Of a stretch of 64,000 nt of DNA, positions 9,081 to 17,148 are shown in pieces. A program made the position numbers and the translations under genes. The notes under the pieces are model-generated. The model was not told the DNA's origin, ran no database searches, and saw nothing but the letters and a program-made list of their open reading frames with translations. The DNA lies in NCBI RefSeq assembly GCF_004353915.1, contig NZ_SMRP01000010.1:168417-232416 (forward strand), read 5' to 3'. Position 1 is the first letter of the stretch; the number at the start of each line of letters is the position of its first letter. The DNA comes from Paraburkholderia silviterrae (GTDB lineage: Bacteria > Pseudomonadota > Gammaproteobacteria > Burkholderiales > Burkholderiaceae).

Positions 9081-10772
9081 ATGTCGTGGCTGACAGACAC
9101 ACTTCGGCATTACCCCGAGATCGCCATTTTTCTTTCACTAGGCATCGGTTATTGGGTGGGTGGAAAAAGCTTCAAGGGATTCAGTCTCGGGGCTGTTACG
9201 GCCACGCTTCTTGCGGCCATCGCAATCGGCCAGCTCGGCATTACGGTATCGGCCAACGTCAAGTCGGTGTTCTTTCTGATGTTCCTGTTCGCCGTTGGAT
9301 ATGGGGTGGGGCCGCAATTCGTGCGCGGCATCGCTAAAGATGGCTTGCCGCAGGCCTTGTTCGCGGTCGTGCAGTGTCTGCTGTGTCTCGCGGCGCCCAT
9401 CGTTGCCGCCAAATTCGCCGGCTACGACCTGGGGTCCGCCGCGGGCTTGTTCGCCGGCTCGCAAACCATTTCGGCCTCGATGGGGCTGGCAACGGATGCG
9501 ATCAACCGGCTCCATCTGCCGGCGGATCAGGCCAAGGCGCTGCTCGACGCCATGCCTACCGCCTACGCCGTCACCTATATCTTTGGCACGATCGGCTCGG
9601 CCATCATTCTCGCAACGCTCGGACCACGGTTGCTCGGCATCGACCTGCCCGCCGCATGCAAGGAATACGAAGCCACCCTCGGCGGCAAGGGCGCCGGCGC
9701 GCAGGACGGGCGCGAATGGCATGACTACCAGTTGCGCGCCTACCGAATCGCCGCCGACAGCCCGTTCATCGGCCAGACGATCAGCCAGATAGAAGCCGCC
9801 GAGCCCGCAGGCGTGCGGCTCTTCATCGAGCGCGTCAGACGCGCGGGCGCCGTCACGGAAGCAACGCTGGACTTCGTCTTGCAAGCAGGCGACATCGTGG
9901 CGGTTGCTGGTCCTCGCGATCAGCTCGTGGCGAGACTCGGCTCACGCGGCGACGAAGTCGAAGACGCCGATCTGCTCGCGGTCACCACGGAAGGCGTGGA
10001 CGTCTACGTCACCAGCAAGTCGGTGGCCGGCAAGACGTTGCAGGAGCTGGCGAGCCTTCCCGGCGCACGCGGTGTCTACCTGAAGAAAATCAAGCGCGGG
10101 CCGACCGAAACGCAGATCCCGGTATTGCCCAATACGAAGCTCGAACACGGCGACACCGTCACGATCGTGGGCAGGACGCAGGACACCACCGCGGCCGCCA
10201 GGGAGCTAGGCGTTCTCGACCGTCCCACCACGGTGGCCGACGTTGCCTTCGTGAGCCTCGCCATCACGGCAGGCGCCTTGATTGGCGCAATCGTGATCAA
10301 CGTGCACGGCATTCCGCTCACGCTTTCCACGGCGGGCGGCGCGCTCATTGCCGGAATCGTGTTCGGCTGGTTGCGGGCGATCCATCCCACCTTCGGGCGC
10401 ATTCCCGAACCGACCGTCTGGTTCATGAACTCCGTGGGCCTCAACGTGTTCATTGCCGTGGTTGGCATCACGGCAGGCCCGGGATTCGTCGCCGGCTTGC
10501 AGCAACTCGGCATCAGTCTGTTCCTCTGGGGGATTTTCGCTACGGCGGTTCCCTTGATCATCGGCATGTTCATCGCGAAGTATGTGTTCAAGTTCCACCC
10601 CGCAATCCTGCTCGGCGTGTGCGCGGGCGCCAGAACCACGACGGCCGCACTGGGGATGATCTGCGACGCGGCGCGCAGCCAGGTGCCCGGGCTCGGCTAT
10701 ACCGTGACCTACGCGGTCGGCAATACGCTCCTGACGATCTGGGGAATGGTGCTCGTGATGATCTTGAGCTGA
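9081..10772 (+). CDS. aspT: Aspartate:alanine antiporter AspT
   Basis: An inner-membrane exchanger of 563 residues that takes up aspartate and exports the alanine made by decarboxylation, an electrogenic exchange. The layout is the AAEx family layout: a hydrophobic N-terminal half-domain (about 1-175), a soluble centre with two TrkA-C domains (about 205-375) and a second membrane block (about 385-563). The membrane blocks include 'LFAVGYGVGPQF', 'GLFAGSQTISASMG' and 'GVCAGARTTTAALG'. The ATG at 9081 follows 'AAAAGGAACC'. The next gene, 85 bases downstream, is aspartate 4-decarboxylase, which supplies the other half of the cycle. A 9-base tandem repeat fills the gap. The assignment is very likely. 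Confidence 0.93.
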   Translation: MSWLTDTLRHYPEIAIFLSLGIGYWVGGKSFKGFSLGAVTATLLAAIAIGQLGITVSANVKSVFFLMFLFAVGYGVGPQFVRGIAKDGLPQALFAVVQCLLCLAAPIVAAKFAGYDLGSAAGLFAGSQTISASMGLATDAINRLHLPADQAKALLDAMPTAYAVTYIFGTIGSAIILATLGPRLLGIDLPAACKEYEATLGGKGAGAQDGREWHDYQLRAYRIAADSPFIGQTISQIEAAEPAGVRLFIERVRRAGAVTEATLDFVLQAGDIVAVAGPRDQLVARLGSRGDEVEDADLLAVTTEGVDVYVTSKSVAGKTLQELASLPGARGVYLKKIKRGPTETQIPVLPNTKLEHGDTVTIVGRTQDTTAAARELGVLDRPTTVADVAFVSLAITAGALIGAIVINVHGIPLTLSTAGGALIAGIVFGWLRAIHPTFGRIPEPTVWFMNSVGLNVFIAVVGITAGPGFVAGLQQLGISLFLWGIFATAVPLIIGMFIAKYVFKFHPAILLGVCAGARTTTAALGMICDAARSQVPGLGYTVTYAVGNTLLTIWGMVLVMILS

Positions 10773-10775
10773 TCG

Positions 10776-10829
10776 TTGGACGTATTGGACGTATTGGACG
10801 CATTGGACGTATTGGACGTATTGGATGTT
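10776..10829 (+). repeat. Tandem 9-bp repeat (six copies) between aspT and asdA
   Basis: Six consecutive 9-base units of the form TTGGACGTA start 3 bases after the aspT stop. Four copies are identical, the third has one change and the last is degenerate. It is a minisatellite in an operon spacer, 28 bases before the asdA start. Confidence 0.92.
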
Positions 10830-10857
10830 TCGCTAACTAATCAACCGGAGCAAGTAG

Positions 10858-12501
10858 ATGAATTCACGAAACGACAACGTAACGCAGGCGCAAAAGCTGG
10901 CCGCGCTGAGCCCGTTCGAACTCAAGGACGAGCTGATCAAGGTCGCCGGCGGCGGGGCGACGGCGCGTTCCGCGGCAAACCTGCCGATGCTCAACGCGGG
11001 CCGCGGCAATCCGAACTTCCTCGCCACGATTCCGCGCCACGGCTTCTGGCAACTCGGCCACTTCGCCATGCGCGAGTCGGAGCGCTCGTTCGCGTATCTG
11101 CCTGAAGGCGTGGGCGGCTTCCCGCAGCGCGAAGGTATTGTCGAGCGCTTCGACCTGTTCGTGCGCGAGAACAAGGGGCAGCCCGGCATCGACTTCCTCG
11201 CGGGCGCGGTGTCGTACGTGCGCGATCAACTGGGCCTTTCGGCTGGCGACTTCCTCTATGAAATGTGCGAAGGCATCCTCGCCTGCAACTACCCGGTGCC
11301 GGACCGCATTCTCAAGAACACGGAAGTCATCGTCGGCCAGTACCTGCGGCGCGAGATGATCGGCAAGCATCCGTTCGTGGGCGAGTTCGACGTGTTCGCG
11401 GTGGAGGGCGGCACGGCGGCCATGGCGTACATCTTCAACACGATGCGGGAGAACTTCTTCATCAAGCCGGGCGACACCATCGCGCTCGGCATGCCAATCT
11501 TTACGCCGTACATCGAGATTCCCGCGCTCAACGACTACCAGCTCAATATCGTCAACGTCGAGGCGGATGTCGCGAACGGCTGGCAATACTCGAAAAAGGA
11601 GCTCGACAAGCTGCGCGACCCGAAGGTGAAGGCATTCTTCCTCGTGAACCCGAGCAACCCGCCTTCGGTGAAGATCGATGAGGCGAGCCTCCAGTACATC
11701 GCCGAGATCGTCAAGGAGCGCCCGGACCTCATCATCCTCACCGACGACGTGTACGGCACCTTCGCCGACAACTTCGTCTCGCTCTTCGCACTGGCGCCGA
11801 AGAACACGATTCTCGTGTACTCGTATTCGAAGTACTTCGGCGCGACGGGCTGGCGCCTGGGCGCGATCGCGACGCACCGCGAGAACGTGCTCGACGCCGC
11901 GCTCGCGAAACTGCCGAAAGAGCAGAAGCTGGCCCTGCACAAGCGCTATGAGTCAATCACGACCGACCCGGACAACCTGAAGTTCATCGATCGCCTCGTG
12001 GCCGACAGCCGTACCGTTGCGCTCAATCACACCGCAGGCCTCTCTACGCCGCAGCAAGTGCAGATGGTGCTGTTCTCGCTGTTCTCGCTCATGGACACGC
12101 CCGACGCCTACAAGAATGCGCTGAAGCGCCTGATCCGCAGCCGCAAGCGCGCGCTCTTCGAGACGATCGGCATTCCATTGAAGGAAGGGGACCCAAACGT
12201 AGTCGACTACTACACGGTGCTGGACCTCGAGTACTTCGGTGAACGCGCCTACGGCCGTGAGTTTGTCGACTGGCTCCTCAAGAACACCGAGGCTTCCGAG
12301 CTGCTGTTCCGCCTCGCCCAAGATGCCCATGTCGTGCTCCTGCCTGGCCAGGGCTTCGGCACGCCGCATCCTTCCGGACGCGTGTCGCTTGCCAACCTGA
12401 ATGAGGCTGACTATCGCGCGATTGGCAAGGCGATCCGAACGCTCCTCGATGAATACGTGGAGCGCTACTGCGCGCAGACAGGCAAGCACGTCGCGCGGTA
12501 A
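10858..12501 (+). CDS. asdA: Aspartate 4-decarboxylase
   Basis: A PLP enzyme of 547 residues that decarboxylates L-aspartate at the beta carboxyl to L-alanine and CO2, consuming a proton. It belongs to the class I aminotransferase fold. The Schiff-base lysine is Lys325 in 'YSYSKYFGATGWR'; other blocks are 'AYLPEGVGGFPQREGIVERF', 'FAVEGGTAAMAYIF' and 'FFLVNPSNPPS'. The length is close to known AsdA enzymes (about 530-545). It is second in the aspT-asdA-gadB array. The ATG at 10858 has 'GGAG' 8 bases upstream. A hairpin follows at 12510-12544. A bifunctional aspartate aminotransferase activity is known in this family. The assignment is very likely. Confidence 0.94.
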   Translation: MNSRNDNVTQAQKLAALSPFELKDELIKVAGGGATARSAANLPMLNAGRGNPNFLATIPRHGFWQLGHFAMRESERSFAYLPEGVGGFPQREGIVERFDLFVRENKGQPGIDFLAGAVSYVRDQLGLSAGDFLYEMCEGILACNYPVPDRILKNTEVIVGQYLRREMIGKHPFVGEFDVFAVEGGTAAMAYIFNTMRENFFIKPGDTIALGMPIFTPYIEIPALNDYQLNIVNVEADVANGWQYSKKELDKLRDPKVKAFFLVNPSNPPSVKIDEASLQYIAEIVKERPDLIILTDDVYGTFADNFVSLFALAPKNTILVYSYSKYFGATGWRLGAIATHRENVLDAALAKLPKEQKLALHKRYESITTDPDNLKFIDRLVADSRTVALNHTAGLSTPQQVQMVLFSLFSLMDTPDAYKNALKRLIRSRKRALFETIGIPLKEGDPNVVDYYTVLDLEYFGERAYGREFVDWLLKNTEASELLFRLAQDAHVVLLPGQGFGTPHPSGRVSLANLNEADYRAIGKAIRTLLDEYVERYCAQTGKHVAR

Positions 12502-12509
12502 GCCTGATG

Positions 12510-12544
12510 CCGCCTCGGCCGACCCGTTCCTTCGGTTGAGGCGG
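12510..12544 (+). terminator. Intercistronic hairpin between asdA and gadB
   Basis: Arms 12510-12522 and 12532-12544 can form a 13-pair stem (two G-T pairs) with a 9-base loop, 8 bases after the asdA stop. No T-run follows. It may be a partial terminator or an mRNA-stability element that sets the asdA to gadB ratio. Confidence 0.5.
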
Positions 12545-12600
12545 TACCGGTGGTAACGAAGCGTCCGCCCGTGCGGGCGCAAACCGAAAGGAGTATTAAG

Positions 12601-13979
12601 ATGTCCTTAGATATCGAGAAAATTACCCCGTACGACGAATTCAACTTTGAGGTGCCGCAAAACGAGTTTCCCAAAACAGGGATGTCTGCCCGGGCCGCGG
12701 CTGCGCTTGTCGAAAGCGACGAATGGACGGACACCAATCCGGTCCTGAACATGTCGTCGTTTGTGACGACTTTCGCCGAACCCGAAGCGCTGGAAACCGC
12801 CAAACGCAATATTTTCAAGAACTATATCGACCACGACATGTACCCGCAGCTGTTCGCGATGGAAACGCGAATGGTGCGCTGGCTCCACAAATTGTGGAAT
12901 GGCCCGGGTGACGTGGAGCCGTACGGCACGGCGACAGTGGGGTCGTCCGAGGCATGCATGCTCGCGGGCCTGGCGCACAAATGGAACTGGCGCCAGCGGC
13001 GCGAAAAGGCAGGCAAGAACGTCAGCCGGCCGAATCTCGTGACCGGCGGAAATGTGCAGATCGTCTGGAAGAAGTTCATGCGCTATTTCGACGTCGAGCC
13101 GCGTATCGTCCCGCTGAAACCCGGCAAGTACCGCCTGACCGCCGATGATCTCGACAAGTATGTCGACGAGAATACGATTGCCGTTGTCGCCATTGCCGGG
13201 CAGACCTTTACCGGGGAGGACGACGACTTCGCCGGCATCCATGCGTGGCTGGACGACTACGAACGGCGCACGGGGATTTCGGTGCCGATGCACATCGACG
13301 GCGCGTCGGGCGGCTTTATCCACCCGTTCCTCTATCCGGATTACAAGTGGGACTTCCGGTTGCCGCGGGTGCAATCGATCAATGCCTCGGGGCACAAGTA
13401 CGGCCTCACGCCGCCCGGGCTCGGCTGGGTCGTTTTCCGTGACCGCAAGGTATTCAACGAGGACCTGGTGTTCTACGTGAACTATCTGGGCGGTGAAATG
13501 CCCACCGCGACGTTGAATTTCAGCCGCAATGGCTTCCAGTTGGCTGTCCAGTACTACCAGTTCCTGCGTCTAGGATTCGAGGGCTACAGGCGCGTCATGC
13601 AGCACACGCTCGACAACGCGCTTGCGCTGCGCGAAATGCTCGTGAAAAGCGGCTATTTCACGATCATGAACGACACGCAGCGTATTCCGGTGGTGGCCGT
13701 CACGCTGGACAAAAAATCACCCGCTTCAATGAATTCGACGTATCGAACAAGGTGCGCGAGAAGGGCTGGGTGCTATCGGCCTATACGATGCCGCCGGACG
13801 CGGAAGCGGTGAGGAGCCTGCGCGTTGTCGTGCGTCCGCACATCAATCGCAACGTCGCGAGCAATCTCGGGCGCGACATCCTCGACGCCTGCCGATACCT
13901 CGAGGAACACGGCGGCAATGCGACGCCGCCGGCGCTGCATGGGCACACGCATTTGAAGGGCTCGCCGGCCAAGTGCTGA
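12601..13979 (+). pseudogene. gadB: Glutamate decarboxylase, split by a -1 frameshift
   Basis: A PLP enzyme that converts glutamate to GABA and CO2 with uptake of a proton. The frame is intact from the ATG at 12601 (after 'AAAGGAG') to about 13716. It shows 'HMDMYPQLF'-like and 'GSSEACMLAGLA' blocks and the PLP lysine Lys266 in 'SINASGHKYGLTPPG'. After a run of six A at 13711-13716 the original frame runs into unrelated sequence and stops at 13812. The expected C-terminal part ('ITRFNEFDVSNKVREKGW' and on to 'GHTHLKG') is fully open in the -1 frame to the TGA at 13977. Adding one A would give a normal 459-residue enzyme. This may be a true mutation, an assembly error in a homopolymer, or slippage-dependent expression. 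No GadC antiporter is beside it. Confidence 0.9.
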
Positions 13980-13984
13980 GCTCG

Positions 13985-14020
13985 GCCCCGCGGCCGATCC
14001 ATCTGGGTCGGCCGCGGGGC
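13985..14020 (+). terminator. Strong hairpin after gadB
   Basis: A perfect 13-bp GC-rich stem (13985-13997 with 14008-14020) with a 10-base loop, 5 bases after the gadB stop. There is no T-run. It probably marks the end of the aspT-asdA-gadB transcript. Confidence 0.6.
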
Positions 14021-14159
14021 ATTGCCGGCGAGGGGCGGCTTGTTGCGGTGCCCCGGAAATGCCAACAGGCGCCGACAAAGCGCGTCGGCCCAACATCCGC
14101 GCCATTTCCCCGTTTTGCAACAGAATAGGGGGTCGACAGTCAGCACAAGGCGCAATCCG

Positions 14160-15872
14160 ATGACTCCAGATCCCACCGCAATCGACCAGGTCAGCCTGAA
14201 TCTGGTGCAGATGTCTGGCGTCCTTATCGGCGGGCTTGCGCTTTTCCTGCTCGGGCTGCAATTCATGACCGGAGGCTTCAAGGCCATTGCCGGCTCACGG
14301 CTCCAGATGCTGCTCGGCGTACTCACGGCAAACCGGTTCCGGGGCGTAGTGGCCGGCGCGCTGGTGACGGCGCTGTTGAATTCGTCCACGATCACCACCG
14401 TATTGATGGTCGGATTCGTTTCTGCAGGCTTGATGACGCTGGCGCAGTCGGTTCCGATGATCATGGGCGCGAACATCGGCTCGACGATCACGGCTCAAAT
14501 CATCGCCTTCGACGTTTCCAGACTGACGCCGTTCATGCTGGCTATTGGCTTTGCCATGTACGCGTTCGGCAAGCGCGAGCTGGTGCGCAGGATCGGCGAA
14601 GTGGTAATGGGGCTCGGGCTGCTGTTTCTGGGCATCGAGTTCATGGGCGACGCCACACGTCCGCTGCGCACATACCCGCCGTTCATCGATGCCATGCAGA
14701 GCATGGAGCACCCGTTGCTGGGCATCCTCGCGGGCGCCGCTTTTACCGCGATCGTACAAAGCTCCGCTGCGACGCTTGCTATCGTCATCGCCTTGGGCGC
14801 ACAGGGGCTAATGCCGCTCGAGGCGGGCATTGCGCTGATTCTGGGTGCGAACGTGGGCACTTGCGGAACGGCTTTGCTTGCCTCGATAGGCAAGTCTGCC
14901 GAAGCCATCCAGGTGGGCGTGGTGCACCTCATATTCAACGTGCTGGGCGTGCTTTTCTGGGCCTTTTTCATTCCACAAATGGCCGAGCTGGCGCGCTTCG
15001 TCTCCCCGTCGTACCCCGAGTTGCATGGCGTTGCCCGCCTGGCCGCCGAAACGCCGCGCCAGGTCGCAAACACCCACACGATATTCAGCGTGGCAAACAC
15101 GCTGGTGCTGATCTGGTTCTCGGGATGGATCGCGCAGCTTGCGCGCATGATCGTCCGTACGCGGATGGCGGAAACGCAACCGCTTGGCGATCCGGCGTAC
15201 CTCGATGAAACGTCCCTGGGCGTGCCGTCGCTTGGGCTTCAGCGCGTTCGCCTGGAGGTGAGCCGGTTGGGCAATGAAGTGGTCGACATCGTGCGTGATG
15301 GCGCACTCGTCGTGGTGAGCGGATCGATTGAAGAGATCAACGCGTTGCTGGACCGGGACAAGGAAGCCGACCGGCTCGCGGCCGAAATTCTGCACTACGT
15401 CGGGCGGCTCTCGAAGGCTGAGCACTCGGAGCAGGAGGGGCTGCAGATGGTGGGCTTTACCCAGGTCGTCGCGAATCTCGAGAACATCAGCGACATTATC
15501 GGGACCAATCTGATGGCGGTGAGCCAGCAGCGCTTGACTGAGCGAATCGAGCTCACGCGGCTGAATGAGGTCGCGAACTCACGGTTCGCCGAAGTCGTGA
15601 TGCAGAATCTGGCGGCCATCGTCGAGACGATTGGCGAAGCCGGCGCGATCGTCGGGTCGCAAGGCATCGGGACGAAGGCCGAGATCAAGATGCTCGCGGC
15701 GCAGGCGCGGCAAGGCATCCTGGGCGATCTGCAGCTCGCGCAGAAGCCGGAGGTGCTGGACTATCAATTGGCGGTCGACATGATCGAGGAATACAAGCAG
15801 ATCGCGCGCCTGTCACGCGCAATAGCCAAGGTTGTTGGGGAGATGCGGGGGAAAACTGAGCTAAGCGAATGA
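14160..15872 (+). CDS. Na/Pi cotransporter family protein with PhoU-like tail
   Basis: An inner-membrane protein of 570 residues from the ATG at 14160. An upstream open stretch from 14022 overlaps the hairpin region and looks non-coding. The N-terminal 330 residues hold two Na/Pi-cotransporter repeats. The signature Gln-Ser-Ser is present in the second repeat ('AIVQSSAATLA') but reads Asn-Ser-Ser in the first ('ALLNSSTITTV'). The C-terminal 200 residues are helical and acidic, like PhoU domains of the YjbB/NptA group. The likely role is sodium-coupled phosphate movement (export in related bacteria) or an unknown anion. It follows the decarboxylase genes on the same strand but is separated by a hairpin. 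Confidence 0.85.
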   Translation: MTPDPTAIDQVSLNLVQMSGVLIGGLALFLLGLQFMTGGFKAIAGSRLQMLLGVLTANRFRGVVAGALVTALLNSSTITTVLMVGFVSAGLMTLAQSVPMIMGANIGSTITAQIIAFDVSRLTPFMLAIGFAMYAFGKRELVRRIGEVVMGLGLLFLGIEFMGDATRPLRTYPPFIDAMQSMEHPLLGILAGAAFTAIVQSSAATLAIVIALGAQGLMPLEAGIALILGANVGTCGTALLASIGKSAEAIQVGVVHLIFNVLGVLFWAFFIPQMAELARFVSPSYPELHGVARLAAETPRQVANTHTIFSVANTLVLIWFSGWIAQLARMIVRTRMAETQPLGDPAYLDETSLGVPSLGLQRVRLEVSRLGNEVVDIVRDGALVVVSGSIEEINALLDRDKEADRLAAEILHYVGRLSKAEHSEQEGLQMVGFTQVVANLENISDIIGTNLMAVSQQRLTERIELTRLNEVANSRFAEVVMQNLAAIVETIGEAGAIVGSQGIGTKAEIKMLAAQARQGILGDLQLAQKPEVLDYQLAVDMIEEYKQIARLSRAIAKVVGEMRGKTELSE

Positions 15873-15925
15873 GCAGATGGGATGAGTGTGCGACGTAATC
15901 CTTGATTTTACATAAGATAAATTAA

Positions 15926-15956
15926 CGAAGTTTTTGATGGGGTACGATGCTACAAT
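15926..15956 (+). promoter_or_regulatory. Candidate promoter for the YhcG-like nuclease gene
   Basis: An AT-rich stretch (15901-15940) is followed by an extended -10 element, TGCTACAAT, ending at 15956, about 100 bases before the start codon. The -35 is poor. Confidence 0.35.
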
Positions 15957-16057
15957 CCAGCTTCGATCCGCTCGCCACTGGCCTTGCCGGTCACGTGTCG
16001 CTAACTGGATAATTGATCTTTCATGGTCCGACGACCGGTGCCTAGCGCCCGCAGTGC

Positions 16058-17107
16058 ATGACAAATGACCTGACCAACCTCGCCACGAGCGAGGATTACC
16101 GCCGCTGGCTGTCCGAGTTGAAGCAGCGCGTCGAGCGTGCTCGTCAGCGCGCGGCCGCCAGTGCGAATCGTGAGCTGATCGAGCTGTACTGGCAGATCGG
16201 GAGCGATATCCTTCAGCGGCAGCAGCATCAGGGATGGGGAGCCGGCGTCGTGGACCAGCTGGCTCGCGACCTGAAGTCCGCATTCCCGGATATGCGAGGT
16301 TTCTCGCCGCGCAACCTGAAATACATGCGCGCTCTTGCCCTGGCATGGCCGGATCCGGAATTTGTGCAGCAGCCTGCTGCACAATTACCGTGGTTCCACC
16401 TTTGCACCTTGCTCGACAAGGTCAAAGATACCGCGCATCGCGACTGGTATGCCGCCAAGGCGCTCGAACACGGCTGGTCGCGCAGCGTGTTGACCATGCA
16501 GATCGAGACGGCCGTCCATGCACGTGCAGGCAGCGCCATCACAAATTTTGCGGACCGGCTGCCGCCTCCACAATCCGATCTCGCGCGCGATACGCTCAAG
16601 GATCCGTATATCTTCGACTTCCTCGGCTTGACCGAGAACGCCCAGGAGCGCGACATCGAGCGCGCGCTCACGCAGCACATCACGCGCTTCCTGCTCGAAC
16701 TGGGCGCCGGCTTCGCGTTCGTGGGCCGCCAGTACCGGCTGGAAGTCGGCGGCGACGAGTTTTTCGTCGATTTGCTTTTCTACCACCTCAAGCTGCGTTG
16801 TTATGTTGTCGTCGAACTGAAAACGACGCCATTCAAGCCCGAATACGCGGGCCAGCTGAACTTCTACCTGTCCGCGATCGACGCGCAGGTGAAGGCACCC
16901 GAGGACCAAGCGACCATCGGCCTGCTGCTGTGCAAGGAAAAGAACCGGCTCGTGGCGGAATATGCGCTGCGCGGCGTGGCCAAGCCGATGGGTGTGGCCG
17001 AGTACCAATTGATGCGCGAGGTGCCGCCCTCGCTCGAGACCGGCCTGCCGAGCATTGACCAGATCGAGGCGGAACTGCGTCCCGACCTGCCGGACGGCGC
17101 GGCGTAA
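16058..17107 (+). CDS. YhcG/DUF1016 family PDDEXK nuclease
   Basis: A 349-residue protein of the YhcG (DUF1016) family. An N-terminal helical domain (about 1-170) has 'ANRELIELYWQIGSDI', 'GFSPRNLKYMRA' and 'LPWFHLCTLLDKVKD'. The C-terminal PDDEXK nuclease domain (about 180-340) has 'DPYIFDFLGL', 'FVGRQYRLEVGGDEFFVDLLFYH' in pieces, and the catalytic 'VVELK' where Asp, Glu and Lys are all present. Family members act as DNA nucleases and often occur near restriction or defence genes. The ATG at 16058 has no strong Shine-Dalgarno sequence. The neighbour, 41 bases beyond the stop on the opposite strand, is an SF1 helicase. Confidence 0.88.
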   Translation: MTNDLTNLATSEDYRRWLSELKQRVERARQRAAASANRELIELYWQIGSDILQRQQHQGWGAGVVDQLARDLKSAFPDMRGFSPRNLKYMRALALAWPDPEFVQQPAAQLPWFHLCTLLDKVKDTAHRDWYAAKALEHGWSRSVLTMQIETAVHARAGSAITNFADRLPPPQSDLARDTLKDPYIFDFLGLTENAQERDIERALTQHITRFLLELGAGFAFVGRQYRLEVGGDEFFVDLLFYHLKLRCYVVVELKTTPFKPEYAGQLNFYLSAIDAQVKAPEDQATIGLLLCKEKNRLVAEYALRGVAKPMGVAEYQLMREVPPSLETGLPSIDQIEAELRPDLPDGAA

Positions 17108-17148
17108 GCCTCGTTGGGCAGCGCCCGCGCCGCTTTCACCAGCCGGTC

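Noticed and set aside
13704..13722. Programmed -1 frameshift site in gadB
   Set aside because: Slippage on the A run would restore the frame, but the site is C-AAA-AAA-T rather than a strong X-XXY-YYZ heptamer and I see no clear downstream stimulator. Mutation or sequence error is more likely. The frameshift itself is reported.
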